Shown here: positions 46,132 to 61,600 of the stretch, one piece after another
Numbering within the stretch: the stretch's first letter is position 1
How the letters are laid out: every line of letters starts with the position of its first letter
Origin: Anoplopoma fimbria
Lineage: Eukaryota > Chordata > Actinopteri > Perciformes > Anoplopomatidae
NCBI RefSeq assembly: GCF_027596085.1
Contig: NC_072460.1
Location: forward strand, 1,108,593 to 1,172,592
DNA: 64,000 nt
Direction of reading: 5' to 3'
The notes under the pieces: generated by a model
What the model was told of the DNA's origin: nothing
The model's database searches: none
Seen by the model: the letters and a program-made list of their open reading frames with translations, nothing else
Program-made: the position numbers and the translations under genes

Positions 46132-49050
46132 GTGTGCATAAGGATGAAACATTAATAAACAATAAACTCATGGAAGTGTGTTTGTACAGTATGTGTGTTT
46201 GCGGTGTTCATCTGCATTCTGTGTCTATGTATCCCTGAGGCAGCGCTGGGGTGTGTCGATAACAGTATCCCGTGTGTAACGGGGTTAATGTACGCACAAA
46301 GAGTTAGGTCAGGGTGCTAAACACATGCTTTCTAACGGTGGGCTGTTACTAGCCAGCATGATCATAGCTCACACTTACACACACACACAGACACACACAC
46401 ACACACTGGGTGTCCATTGCTATCTTATTACCATCCTGTCAGAGCCCATTAGATCTAGACTGTGAAGACGGGAACCTTGGGGGTAACTCACACATACACA
46501 CCACTTTCCCCTGGTCACCTGGGGAGTTTAACACTCTCCTCTCCGTGGAGATCGCACTTTGTATCACTCAACACACATCAAGCAGCGGGATGGTCTCGAC
46601 TACAGCTGCAATGACATTTGCATCATCTGCAAGGAGATTTTTATTACTGTTCTTTTAAAGGACTTACTTACTGGTTGTACATAATTACACACAGAAAAAA
46701 TGCATTCAAATTGATTTCTGCAATTGTCTATTTGTAAGCATGTGTAAACTATCGTGTCGGTTTCTGCAGGGACCCTGCCCTCTGCCTGTGTTTTCTCTTT
46801 CACTCTCAATTTGCTGTTAGCGGTTATGTTTCTATATATTGTTGTGGTGTAGCAAGCGGATATCAGGGCAAAGACTTCCTTTTCTGTGCGTAGAGATTAT
46901 GACATAACAAACTTGTTCTACTGCGTGAGTGAGTGAGCACATTATAAGTTAACATGTTTAGACAACGGGCACATTATAAAATAGAGGAATCAAATGAACA
47001 CCCAAGAAAAATGATATCAAAAAAGTTCATAAAAATTAAAATAAAGAATTGATGAGGTAAAAATATAGTTGATAGTTGGCTAGTATTACAAAAAGTACAC
47101 TGATTACATGTTTCTTTAGTTACCGTGACTGTCTCTAATCAAAAAGGCTCTGCCATCTTTGTAGATACTGTCTTTGAGTCCATTCATCAGCACCACAGAG
47201 CTATGCATCTGTTAGCCAAGTCTCAGGGCAGAACTTATAGACCTTCAATGTTAACAACTCAATTGATTTTTAAGGATCCAAAGAAGTCTCCAAAACCACG
47301 TTTGGTTGCTGCCAACACGACTGGCAGACAAAACTACCAGCCAAAGCCAAAATGGAGTGGGAAACGAGTGGCAACTGAGTCAATTCTTTGAGTCTCTTTC
47401 TCCCTTTATCTTTTGCTTTTACTTTAACCTCGTCCAAGGACTGGCAGAGTATAGCCCACACCCTGGCAGTGCAACCAGAGAGGCCTCTGCCTATTCTAAC
47501 CACAAGGTTACTGTTCTTTTCCCAATAACAGCTTCACATCACAAGCCACCAGGGAACAACGCACATCTAAACTGAATTCTCCATCCGCGTGCATGAAGAA
47601 GATCACAGCTTCTTCTGTCCATTAACATGTCAATCGTCTCAACCCTAATGCTATACACAAGTAGTAGTAACACACTCTAATGACTTCAACACTATTCTCA
47701 GTCTCTCTAGCCCCCCCTCCCCTCTCTGTCCTTTATTGTATAGTTCGCCCCCTCAGTTGTCTCAAAGGAACAGACCTTCCTCCCCCGCATTGCTCCCAAA
47801 GTTTCATGACTCCTCTCCCTGCCTACGTCTTCTCTTTTGCATCCGAGTCTGGTTTCTTACTTTATCTCCTTAACCTCAGGACATAGATCGGCCCTTTGAA
47901 GATGGTTGGGAGGGATTGGTAAAGATGACCAATACAAACGGAGACTCTGCCTGATCTTTTTTCCCCCAATATAGTCAAATCAGTTTATGACCAACATGAA
48001 AGTCAACCTCCAAATGACAGAACCCCATGTTCTGGAAGGTTGAGCCAAAAACACTGTTCACACTGCAAGCCTCATACTGGACGGTCCTGGTTGGCTGCTT
48101 TTTAGTATTCTTTACTAATACAAGTATGTAAACAATATGTAATGGCAATTTGAATGAACGCCAATAGTAAAGCAGTGACTAGAGCAGCAATGATAGAAAC
48201 ATATCTGCTCTTATTTTATAGACTAATATACGTCTTTGAATGAAGATGGAACAGAGTCTAGGGATTGATCGCATATTAAACCAACCACGAGTTTGGCTTG
48301 ATGATCAAGTGCTATGTAGACGAGAGATGATCTGTACATAAGGAAGGACTAGTCTTATTAAATGCAAAGATGTGTACATCAGCAGGAATATAGCACACCA
48401 TGGATGTTAAAGCAAATGGATAATTGTGATAAATAATCATGATCTAAATATGTATCTAAATAATCGTGACAATCATTTCGGCCATAATAATCCCAAATAG
48501 CAATCAAATCAGCACATTTTATCCAGCTTTCCTCCCATGTGTTATCTAGTACTCATGCCATCCACACCATGCTGTGTGGTGGCAAAATATTAAACAGCAG
48601 ACTATTCTGTCTGATAAATAACAATATATTTACATGTTTTCATGGCAAGACAAATGAGATTGAGCTAGCGCCTCCACTACCAGATCATAGCTATGGACCT
48701 GAACCTGACCTTTGACCTCCCTGTCCCTGGCACACATAAGAGAAAGCAGCGTATGGACATAAATGAGAAAAGAAAGAAGAGCCAGACTTGTTTCAACCAC
48801 TCTAAATGTTTTGCGTTTGGCTTGGTTTGACTTCAGAAGAAACAAAAACACAGATAAATAAAGATGTGATCTAAATTTACATTGGAAAATTAATGAGTCA
48901 TTTTTAATAAAAAATATACAGTAACATCCTTTGACATCACTGAACCTTCCACCCATTAGTCATCAGCTAACTACTGCCTGGTCCTTATTCCTCCCCATGA
49001 CTCTCATTCTGACTTAACCTCTCTTCCTCTTTCACTGCTGAACATTCACA

Positions 49051-49099
49051 ATATATATATATCTATATATATATAGATATATATATAGATATATATATT
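49051..49099. repeat. Alternating AT repeat with phased palindromes
   Basis: ATATATATCTATATATATAG type repeats with CTATATATATAG palindromes, likely to extrude hairpins. Confidence 0.9.
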
Positions 49100-50440
49100 C
49101 TTTCACATGAACATTGATGATTTTTTTTCCATTCTGCTTTTCCTGTGGATATTTCACCCACCTCCTCCCATGACAATAATGTATCCATTCAGTTTCTGCT
49201 TCTACTCTTGGGAGTTGCATCCTCGCTTTAAATTTTAAAGCCATAAGTGCACGCACTACAATGCAAACAGTGGAGTTAGCAATGACACAGAACACAGAAC
49301 CAGAGGACTGGGCATTCGGAATTGTGGAGAAATAATGGCCTGTGGCGGTGTAGGGGTTAAGGACCGACCATGAACTCCAAGGTCTCTGCTTTAGCGTCTG
49401 GGTGGGGACATTTGTTGAATGTCAGTCCGTATCGCATTCTCCACTCATTGCCTGTCATCTCTTAAAGAAAACAGGGGCTGGAGGAAAAGCGGCATGCTGT
49501 TCAGTGTGATGTATTAACTCTCTAAAGCAGAAAATTGATTAGTCACACATCAATGATATTATATAAAAATATATGAATCCCTTACATATCTTTTAAAAAA
49601 GGTTAGCAGGACCTAGAGTTCACACAATGTGTGATAAGTGGCATTAAACATGCACCACCACCTGGGTTCTTTGAAGAGGTTTCCACAGGTGTTATCATGA
49701 TTTCTCTGAATGATCATTTCATTCGTTTACCCTCTCCTAATTCCACTTTTTGGTTTCCTTCAACACAATCCCCCTTCCCTCTAAAACTCAGTAATATGCA
49801 ACATGACCACCTACCAGGAGGAGACATTCCAAACTGCTTAAAAGGATTTGCTATGATCCACGTCAAACTCATGAACAGGGTCAGATCGCTGCAGGTGCCG
49901 CAGCAAACAAGCACAGAGACCAACAAAAATGCAAACACACACAAAAATGTAAGATCTACACATAGACCCAAACAAAGCAGGGGGCACTGATTTGTTGTGT
50001 GGTGTAAAATAGGGATGTAATAGGCCGTAGTTAATCCTCTTTATATTGTTTGGTACACTACATTGCAGTCGCAGTATTCAGTGGTTACTTTGGCTCTAAA
50101 ATGTTCCCCGTTTAGACTCGAGGTAGGTTACCAAACAGGTTGTAGCTCAGGTACTCTACATGAGCACATATTAAACTATTAGTAATCATCTGAACTCATT
50201 AACCCCATGTTTGTGTCTAAATAAATATAAGTCAACGACATTGGATAATCCTCAGTGAGTTGTTTTCCTTGTGCAAGTTGTTTTTAAGAGGCCGTTTTAA
50301 ACCAAATGCAGAAACAAACTAGCTTGATCAGCATGTGTTCAGTCCCAGTGTTGAAGCCGAACTGAAAATGAATCATGATTTGTCTGCATCAGACACAATA
50401 AAATGCACTTCTGTCTGTCAAGAGCAGGTGGACATAATAA

Positions 50441-50445
<5 letters not shown>

Positions 50446-50503
<58 letters not shown>
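50446..50503. repeat. (GT)n microsatellite
   Basis: About 28 GT units in the presumed prkar2a intron 1. Confidence 0.95.
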
Positions 50504-50505
<2 letters not shown>

Positions 50506-53500
50506 GCGCTCTCCCTTCGGTCATGTGACTGGGGGGGTAGTGATGGTGGCTGTATCAAGTGTATGCCTGAAGTTGCCTTAGAAACCTAACACAAAGAAGA
50601 TCTCATCGCCATAACAACGCTACCCCCTTCACCCCCCCTTCTCGGCCGCCATCCAGCCCCCTCTCCTCTACCCAGCTTGTAACAAGTGGCATATCCACCC
50701 CCCCCCCCCTCTCTCTTTCTATCTGTACACCCACTCACTGCCAGAACAGCATTAACAGATGGAGAGAAAAGGAGGGAGGGAGAAACGGAGGGGGAAGAGA
50801 ATATAAGACGGACCAGAAGGGGGCACAGAAAGAAAAACCAGTGTTATGTGTAAAGAAGCAGATAAACCATCAGACACAGGGTAATAGGAGGCCTATAGCA
50901 TGGGAACACTGGTAATTCAGAAAAAAAAGAAGAGAAGCAAACACAAAGAGAGAGAGAGAGATCAAGCCCCTCCCCGAGTAAATAAGTGAATTAGAAAAAA
51001 GAACAATTCATCCGTCCCTGCCTGGTGTTTTCCATTGATTTCTCTTCCAGACATTCTCAGTGTGAGTGTCGGTCTGATCAGCCTGTCAATACTTCAGCCA
51101 GTTAGCTGGAGGGGAGACCAAAGCCTGAATGTGGCCACTCGGACTCAGACACTTTCAATTTAAATATCTTACATTTTGCTTTAACAAAATGGCTACAGAG
51201 TGGTTAGACTGGTAAGATGGATGAGACAGAGGGGGGGGACATGACAGAGAGATCCGGCGTCACATTTAGTAAGGATTAAATGAACCATAACCTAAAGTGC
51301 GGAAGCAACGGCTGGCTTTCAAGTGGGTGAGTTAAAGTAAAATAGGCAATGTGAGCGACGTTTGGACAGGTCTGTTATTTGTCCGTCCACCTGTTGCTGC
51401 TCACACCTCCCGGCTTCCCTCTTAGCACTCTGCTTCCTTGAATAGAAACAGAGAAACGCAGGATAATGTTTGGCTTTTAAAAAGGCCACTTTGGCAGAGA
51501 GTCAACCACCATTTGGAGCCTTTAATCTATTCAACAGAATAAAACAGTGACAGGGTTGGATCATGTTTGGGGATGGGTGAGCTGTCGCCTGGTTTTTGAG
51601 TCTTGTACACTTGGATGGTGCCCGACTTTGCATTTGTGGCATTAAATAGAAAAGATTAAGCTATTTAACTTATTAATTCTTCAATACACAAACCCATGGA
51701 TGCTCTTGTGAGAACGATATTAGACTGCAAATATCATAGTACACAAGCCAGTGAGCAGTGGAGGCACAGTGACATTTCTTTCACCTAAATGGCCAATTTG
51801 TGTCCATTTCGAGGACGAGGGGACGGCTGACAAGCTCTCATTTATTGTTCTTTCATCTCTTGTGAATTCTCAGACAATCAAGGCCACGGTGACGACTTAT
51901 ATAGAAATGTAAAAAGGGTTGTGCAAGACTATTAAGCACAATCTGCAAAGAGTTTATAACAATTCTTAATGTTATACCTGTTAAAATAGACTTTTTTCAG
52001 TTTGTCCGGGCAGCCTAATTATGATTTATAGCAAAATGTAATAAAAATGTTTACCTTTGGAATAGTGTTGAACAAGTACATGTTAGCATGTTAGAATTTT
52101 ACAAATACAAAGCTTTGAATGTCTCCATTTAATAGTATTCAACAAAATGTATACTTTGTGAGTTTTTGGCCTGCTGCCAAGAAAGTTAGACATATTTTTT
52201 CAGTTTTTTATTAAAAATACTTGTATTTTGGCATGTCATTAGCAACATTTTAATGACTTAATGACTATTGAAGGTCCTCCATTCCTCCATCTATACCCCT
52301 ATTTCCCCCAAAACAGCCCTCCCCATCTGTTTCTCCTCTTGTATCCTCCCACTCTGTCGCTCCATCACTTTTCCTCTCTCCTCTCAAGGCCTGGTTGATA
52401 ACAGCAGGGTCATACATGGAGCAGGGAGCTTCCCTCAGGTGTTGCCTCTCCAACAGAGCTAGCAGCTTCAGACGTCACTGTCAGCCTCTGCTGGCACACA
52501 CACACACGCACATGCACACGCACACGCACACACACCGAGTCAACCACCAACACACAGTACAGGATACATGTGTAACCTCAAAGACGTGCTGGCAGGAGGT
52601 GGAAGACACTTGGCAGGTTTTATAGCAGACTTAATAAAGTAGCTGAGCTCCAGTCTTCTACTGCACACCCACACAGAACTCTCTCCACAAGCATGGCTTC
52701 ACAGTGCACACGTGCAGCTTGTTCATACAGAGGAGAGGATTCTGGGGCAGTGTTTCTTCTAGTACATTAAACTGTGGCTGACTGTGAAATAAACATTATA
52801 AATAAGATTATTATTGTTGTTTGCACTAAGGTCCATACACTGCATTATTTTTAAAGATGCAAAAAAGTGGGCAACCACTCAGACCATAATTGAGAAAACA
52901 AATACATCCTGTTGTCCAAGCCAGCACAAAACCTAGAGCTTCCATCTCTTGAGTGAATATCTAACATCATATATAACATTTTCAACCATTAAATGCCGAA
53001 TTTGATAAATGTAGAAGGAAATATCAATATTAACACCAGCAATGGTGCCTTTCATGACAGTAGAAACATATTATTTATAGTTTGCAGTTACTCTTTAACT
53101 TTTATAAATTGGGAAACTAAACTGTGAAGAGTTGAAGTTGTAAGACAACAACATGGACAACAACCCCCACACCCCCCACACACACCTTAAAGCATGCTCC
53201 TGCTTTATCATCCATGTTATTCTAAATGGGACACAATACTGCTGCACTGGTTTCACTTTTAGGAGGTTTCCGCCTGATCTTTACATTGCAAATAGTTGTT
53301 TGATGCTATATCAATGCTCTAGAGAACCTTTAATGATTGCCATCAAACTGACCAATACCTGAACTATCATCATGATCTGTTATCAATACATCCTTCATCT
53401 TTCCAGAAAATCTCTTTTTCCTTCTGCCCTGTTTCATCTCCCCCAAGCAGAAAGGAACAAACATAAATCCTTTCTGCTTGTCCTCCTCCACAGAGAGGAT

Positions 53501-56500
53501 ATATGTAATCTGTCTCTGTATGTCAATGCCTGCTGAAGTGCTGACCTAAGCAGGACCAGCCCCAGGCTCCACAGCTTTCACTACAATATCAGGCTTATGT
53601 GGAAATCTAATCACATAATGTCCACACCACATTAGTTACATAAATTTGCACACAATTACACATGCAGGCGGCTAACTTTGTAGAGAGACGGATTATAAAA
53701 AGCAGAGACAAAGACAGCACAGGAAGTACACAAATACACAATACCTCCACTATCAATTATTACTTTCTTTAAAAGGAGACGTCTGCCCAGAACAGATGTC
53801 ACATGTAATTCTACAACTGAATTTGGGCATAGGCAATATCGCACTAATTAGTATTCCAATAACTATTAAACTATTTAACTGATAGTGACACATTTTTCTT
53901 AACAAATCCTCTTTTCGAATGACAATTGAGGTGTGGCAGCCCACCACAGGTGAATACATTTAGCAGAAACCATCTCAAGAGCAGAGCTAAAAGTTGCTGT
54001 TCGATATTGCATTGCATGTGACTCAACTTTTTCTGATTTTCACATAGTCAGACAGTATATTATAAACCTGCTGAAAACGTCTGTGTGATTGTAGGTATAA
54101 TTTGCAGTGTAATGCAGGTATCAGGTCTGCTGACGTGGCATGTCTGCCGGCTGCTGTGCGTCATACCATAGTCAAATTATACTAATTATTATGTCAATTA
54201 TTGCCTCCAGCAAATTGGAGCCTTTCCAAATGGATTGAGAACACACTCCAGACACTGAATGTTTAAAATGTATTATTGATAACACCAAAAGGATCATGTT
54301 TTGCGGTGGAATTCTCTTTTATTATAGTCACAGGGAGTTGATGCAGGTCATCAGTACTGGCTGTTCATGCCCGAGGCTGTTTTTCTCATATGAGAGTCAG
54401 CTGGGAAACGTGACGACACATCATTGGAGGAGATTGTTACGAAACACTACGTTGTTAAGTAGGGGGCGGTCAAATATTGGTTACAGAGAGCTTGTGACAT
54501 TTTTCCTACCAGCACAAGTCGTAAAACAAGCAGGGAACATTATGGCAGCTACCTTTGAGACGGCTTAGAGCGAGGCACCAAGTACAGTTCAGCTCCTCCA
54601 AGCACTGAGGCTATACCGAGGATTTGGTTGGAAACTTTATATCAAATGTTGTAAAGTGGACCGCTCTGCATCAGCTGTTCTTTGCCCACATTAACAAAGT
54701 CTCATTTTTTTAAAACACAGAAGGTTTACAACTGGGTTGTTTTGCTAGCTGGAGAGCTGTAGAACAAGAAGACCCCCATAAATCATTAGTCAGGGCTGCT
54801 GGGATATTTGACAGATTTAAATTAACAATGATTCAGGAGCACCAAAGCAAAAATGAAGAAGAATCCCAGAGGAAAGCAGGGAGCACTGACAGGTGTTGTA
54901 GTGACCGGGTAAATGAACCTTGCGTCTTTGGGCAGAATCCCGTGGACAGCCTGGCCTTGAGACAAGGACTCAGGGGTGTAACTTTGACAACTACAAACTC
55001 CTTTGATTGTAAAGGACGGTAGCTCTCCTGTACTGACAACCATTGCTGTTTTATAGACAGCTAACAGGATGAACTGGTAGTGTCAGGTGCAGATAAACAT
55101 GTTATTAGTTTATACCTTACACTTCCTCTCCTGTATTATCACTTAAATTAATAGGAGTGGAGATCTCTCACTCCCTGGCTGGGACAGAAACCTGTAGGCA
55201 GAAGCAAAGCATGATATATGGAGCATAAACATGAGGAGAACAGACGTATGAGTGAAACTGGCAAACTCCCTCTGCCAATCTACAGTTTCTCAGCTCTGTG
55301 ATTTATGATTGTGAGCGCTTGTTGAATTTATTACACAGAAGTTGCACACAAACAGAGATATGAGGTTACAAGATATCACCAACACTGGGGATATCTGTAC
55401 TTCACATATACCCAAATTAAAAAATAAAAACATCACGCTGACACTTTTTTTCTATCATGCTGCATTCTCCTGTCAAACAATGCTTTTCTTATTTTCTCTT
55501 ACACCTTCTCTACGCGTTGCTCTTGCAGCAGCTTCCTTTCTTTTCCCTCTTCATTTGTGCCTTTCCTCTCCTTCTCTTGTTTGTGCAGCCATTGTGCATC
55601 TTTCTGTTCTCTGGTTGAGCCCGTCTCATTCTGTCTCTTCATCCATGCCAAGTAAACAGTTACTCTGCTCATTTCTCACAGCCTATACCCTCCTCTTTTC
55701 TATGTCATCAAGCTTAATCAATAATTCTCACGCTCTGCACTGTTTCTGTCCCTGTTTCCCACCATGCAATTCCCTTCTCTCTCTCTCTCTTTACCTTTCA
55801 CATTATCTAACTCAGTCCTTTTCCCTCCCACAAAAATCTGCTGTTCTATCTCTCTCCCTCCCCTCGCCTTGTATCTAACTCTCTCCCTTTCCCAGTATCT
55901 CCCCCTCTCTTTCCTCTCCCTCTCCCCTTCTGTAGCACTCTCCAGAAGACTTAAGTCCTTAAAAGGAAGTAGGCCTGTCCTGCTGATAGCTGCACTGGTG
56001 TTAACCCTTTCCCAGCATCAACAAGTTTGCTGACGTCGCTTAACCCCTTTAAGCCCGACTTGACCCGATATCCTCTCCTATATTTACCACCATCTATAGC
56101 CGTGGTTACACTCGTCTTTTGCACACACCTATTGTGATCAGATTAGCCAGATCGGCACTCAGCTAAGTCCGCATATGTGTTTGACACTTCAATACAACCT
56201 GCCTGGTACAAAAGTACTGAAAGCTGAACACACTTAAAAAACGTCTTTCTCTCTGGAAGGGGTGAAAGGTATAAAAGGTAGAGAAAATACACAATCCATA
56301 GCCTTCAGCAGGTGGTCTGGCTGATCAGACCTCACTCTTGGAGTGTAGGGGAGTTCATGCATCAAGGCATGATCGGATAAAAATCGTTGCATTGATATAT
56401 CGAGTGCAACCACGGCAAATGATCCAACATGTCACAAGCACAGGCTTTGAAAGTGGCTGCTCACGGTCTGTATTTAAACTGCATCGTTTTGTCAGGTAAG

Positions 56501-58612
56501 ATAACCATTACAGCGAGCTGTGACATCTTTACTGTTGGTGATTCTCAGTGGAGTCTGTAGCACTTGCAACCCTGGTACATAACAGTGAGTCTTTAGTATG
56601 TTGAAAATATCACTTTATGGATCTTTATTATAAAGAGGATAGTAAAGTAGCTTAAAGGATTTTTACACAAAGGGAAGAAAACTCAATCAGTATTTCTGGT
56701 GTTTATTATCAAGTGATCAATTTACAGCTTGTGTCCATAGTGCCATACATTTATTAAAGAAACTAGTACGAGATAGATTTTAAATTACATTTTAATCCAA
56801 AAAAACCCAATTGTTGCCAACTCTTATCCAATGAAAGTAGTTAGCAGTTGCCAAGTCTGCAACACTGCCAGTCCGTACCTTCAGGCCTCTCTGCAAAGCC
56901 ACTCATCTGAAATGATCCTTATTAACATTAACAATGAACATGGCTATTGTTAGAACGCACAGCTGTTAAGCTAGCAGTTTGAGTTAGACTGTGGTGATGT
57001 GATAGGCTTATGAAAGTTCTGCAACAGCTACAAGTACCATATTTGTTTCTTTTTTTTGTTTAAGCATTTCATTTATTGATTGCTGTAGAGATGTGAAGAG
57101 AATCTCAGCAAATATAATGGATTTTCTGTGTGGAGATTACCAACCCTAGCTTTAACACACCACTTAGTACTTGGTTACCCAACACACAAAACAATCTGAC
57201 TAGGCCGTATACATAGAATGAGTAACTCAATAGATAGATAAGTCAGCTTTGCTAAACAGATCTCGATTACGCTCTTTGCGATTAACAATCTGTTTAAGGT
57301 GTTAACATGAGTTATTGCAGTGCTCAAACTGAACTGTACAGACTGTACAGTTCACACTATGGAAGTCTAGCAGCAACCATTTTATGCTTTGGTAGCAGCA
57401 GTAATGGCAGTCCACACATGCAGAGGCCATTTAGCAGAGGCTTTTTCAAAGTATCTGAGAGCATCATGATGAAGTGCTTATTTAGTATCTGTGGAAATCC
57501 CCCCATGAATCTGATGGTGTTAATACTATACTATAAGCATTAAGTAACATAGGCCACCAGTAGTTGCAGTGAAAGAAGCAGAAGTGACAATTTTACAAAT
57601 ACCACAAGGGTGATACTTTTCAATGACTGGTAACATCAAACAAGACAGGACATAGAGACAAGCTATGCTGCATGGATGCAAGACTACACAGCCTTTAATG
57701 TCAACCTAATTCACTAGCGGGTACTTACCCCGATAATTCCGGACCTGCCTGTTCCACTTTACTACAGGACACGCTGCTCTGAGAGTAAACCAAGTAAGGT
57801 CAGAGTTCACTGATGACGGCAGCTCTTACTGTCTCCTCGTTAGACTATTTTAAGTCTACAGAATTTTAAGCTTTACGTTCACGTTTGATGCACGTCCAAA
57901 ATGTACATTTGTTCAAATGCAATATCTATAACGTAAAAATCAAACAGCATATGAAATAATTTACAATCATTACCATGTGTTATTATGACTTGTGTAAATG
58001 AGGAGGAAAATGATAGGAAACCCCAACGCAGAGGACTGTAGATTGTCTATAGGTTGATTTTTCCGGGGGGAGCAGTAAACAGTTTCATTCTCTCACTGAC
58101 ACCCCTCCCTCCCCAACCATCCTCAATACAAATTCCTGGAAGCGACACATTTGTGAGGAGAACTAGCAGGCACTGGTCATAACTCATTATTGCTTACATC
58201 AAAGCTGTGCACAGTGTACTGTGAACTTGCACCACTGCGGAAGAATATGCAATAAAACTCACATTCTAAATATGAAGGCTATTAACTGAAAGTATCTTAA
58301 ATCTGTGAAAGCATTACTGTGTATACATTACATTACAGTATATATGCATATATGTATAGCATGCACCCTTGACGGTGTTCCCTTTAGGTTCTGTCCACAA
58401 AGTCCACTCTGTTATCAGTGACGGCCTGTGTGACTATAAACCTGCAGGACTTGAGGAATGTTACCCCTCACCAGTAGAATGTGACGTTGCAGAATGTGGG
58501 GGAAAGGAATCCTTTTTCTGACCTTATCTGGCTCTGAGGTTATGATCCGAGCTGCTGCAGGTATTCTGCAACATTGGCAGTCTCAGACACAACAAATAAT
58601 TGATCATTTTTT

Positions 58613-58658
58613 GCAAATTTCCCCGCTGCGGGACTAATAAAGGATTATCTTATCTTAT
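58613..58658 (+). mobile_element. LINE 3'-terminal fragment with TCTTA tail
   Basis: GCAAATTTCCCCGCTGCGGG followed by ACTAATAAAGGATTATCTTA and a second TCTTA. It is nearly identical to 30911-30952. The upstream sequence is not recognisably retrotransposon-coding. Confidence 0.6.
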
Positions 58659-61600
58659 ATTCTCCAACCCAGGAGCCTTCTTTCATTTCAACGTATTGCC
58701 TCTTTTGCTACAAGGAGAACCCTCAAGGGATGGGCCTGTAATTATTTGGGGGAGATGAGGCCCTGGAGACATTACATGTAGCAGTATTATCCCAGTAGCC
58801 TGGAATGGGGCACTTCCTTGTTTGTAGTAAAAACAAGCTGAAAGACATTAATAATTACAACAACTCAGGCAACATCTGGTCTCAAGTGTCAAGTCTCGAC
58901 ATGACAAGCACAGCAATAGGATTTCATATCCCAAGGAAGATGATGCTCAATTCATTCATACTGGTTCCGAGGGTGAAAATGTTTACAAATGTGTGAGCTA
59001 GAAACCGAATGGCATTAACACACAAGCACAGAAACATATCTGGCCTCCAGAAGGTGTGTGGTGGTAAAATATCAAACTGCAGAATGACATTAGTGGCCAG
59101 CCCGCGGGTAGGAGAGTGCAACATGCTCTCATCAAACCACTGGGGTGTAACGTAAACATGGCCAATCTGCTCTCCCAATACGTGACCATTTACAGTCACA
59201 AAAGAACTCCAAACCTCCACATTCTCAAGCCTATGTTTAGAGTTAGCTCATTAAATGCAAAACCATTTCACTTGGACCTTGTGAATACTGCTAGCTGTGC
59301 CATGGAAACTAAGAATGTACACTTGTATGCTTACTTTAAATCTGACCATTACTGCCACCATAACACTGGTGTGTATGTACTGTGTCACGTAATAAGGTTT
59401 CAAGTCATGCAGGCTAGCACAAGAGGAAAGGCGGTTTATTCAATATACAACTATAAATATACAACCTAAATTGCACAGACAAAAAAAAAGTTGCAACTTA
59501 TGCTCTCCCTCTCTTCTTTTATCATCACTCTCTCCCTCTCAATGAAAACTTAATTCTCACTGACTAAACAGTGCATCTGCCCTTTAAGCAGATAAATAAT
59601 AGAGGGTTACACAAACACTCATTATCAGAACTGCAATTCAAAGACAGTAATATGAAAATCTGTCATTTAAAATGAATGCAAATATACTGCTAAAGATAGC
59701 TGTAAAAGAGGGGAGGGCTGTAAACTACTGGTAACCTCCCACCGCTCTTTATCTGAATCATGATAAAGCGAGGCCACTGCCCTTCACCGTCACTTCCAGC
59801 AGCGGACGGCTGAGAGCACTTCCAAGGCAAGTGGTTTCTATGGTGACCATGGCCGTCCCAGTTTAGGACCTTGTTGATGTTTATCCGACAATCTATGCAG
59901 TATTAAAATGACCCCCAAATGAATCTGTCTTTAAAAGGTAGGTTTTTTTAGCCTTTTCAATGGCTGGTTTATGTAGAACACAATCACAGCACACACTATA
60001 CAACATTAAATAAAGATTCCCCTCTACTAGGAGGTTATGTTTTCAATAATGGTTTCATGTTTGTCTTTGTATATTATAAAGAAATATCTCAGAAACTTAG
60101 TTACAAATCTTAATAACATTTGGTGGGGAAATGGGCCAAATGTACACGGTTCTGACAATCTTTTATATAGTTTATTGTCACGTGCCACATGTCACCTTCA
60201 TGCGATCTCTCTCTCCCTCCTGACCTATACTGGTACCCAGTCTGGTTTCTAGAAAGCAATAAAGTGCTAAATTGGAATTTATCAATCACATTCCTGTTCA
60301 CACAGAAATCCAATGCAGGCTTTGCTACGAGTATGCTTCGGGGACACGGATAACCCCGGTTGGCTGAGGTGACTGGCTGTCTGTTTAATTCTCAGTGCCT
60401 GAAGGTATGAAAACATCTCCAACCAAGCTGTCAACCTGAGGCCCGTCTCTCACCTCTCCGTCTGCATATCTGTCTTTCACTCTTTGAAGCAAACAGGTGG
60501 GTTACAAAATACTTCAGGAATCAACAGCCACTTTTCACAGATAACAAGACAAGCATTTTTTTTGGAATACTGCTCAACAACATCTAGGCGATATCCCGTT
60601 TGCCAAGGTGTCTGTAAGGGTAGACAAACCCCCAGTCAAAAATGAACTGCATTTGGCTGGTATTTAATGTTGGCTCTCACCCACTAGTTACTCTCTCATT
60701 CAATCCCTTCTCATTCATGTTTTTCTTCTTTCTCTACACTTCTTCCCCTCGTTAATCCTCTCTTTCTTCTACCGTGCCAAAGACGGTTCTGCTAAACCGG
60801 TTTTATAAACCCCTCTCACTCTCCAAGTCATCTTGTCTAATGAGATTGGGCCTGTGCATTGAGACTAACAGAGAGGTCAGAGAGAAAGACAAGGTAGGTT
60901 CAGAGGAAACAGGACGAGAGTGTGATGTCTGATGTGTCTTTACCTCACCATAGATGACAAATTGAGCGTGTCACTGTGACCTTTTTGCCAGGCTCTTCTT
61001 GTGCAAGTGTAGGGTAGAAAATGATTCTGAAAAAAAGGAATGCTAGGTAACCGACTAGTGCCAGCACCTCGGTCAATTCTCTTATCTCACATGTCTACTG
61101 GGGAAATGCTGACAAACAAGAAGTGTGGGTGGTAACTGTATCTACTATCGACACAACGTTGAGTAACCAACCATCGTTTCATTTAAAAAGATCTTGTGGC
61201 TTGATAGAACAGGATATGGCTGACTGATGTTTGAATCCAATCACTGACTATATTTACATTGCCTGCAACAGATTATTCTAAATTTGCCAATTTGTAAGCT
61301 GTATGAACATGTATATTGTTCCATTCATTTCATTCTCATCATGAGCATAGCCTGATAAATGAGGCCACCATCTCCACATTACAACATCTCAGTTTCCATT
61401 TTTCTACTATGGCTTAACCTTCAGGCGAATATGTGAAACACTAACCAAAGAAACCTTAAACAAAAAAAAACATATGTGTTGAATATATTCAACTGGTAGA
61501 TTGTTATCAAAGGAAAAAGCATCCGTTTGCTGCTCAGGAAGGACTGAGGATTCTAAACTCTTTTCAGATTCCCAGTTAGATCCCTCAGAGCCAAATGTGG

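Noticed and set aside
47125..47391. 88-codon open frame with a Lys/Pro-rich middle
   Set aside because: Considered as a retroelement remnant, but no protease, polymerase, zinc-knuckle or terminal repeat is visible around it.
55342..55878. 178-codon Leu/Ser-rich open frame
   Set aside because: Lies in a C/T-biased stretch that depletes stop codons; no motif or splice support.
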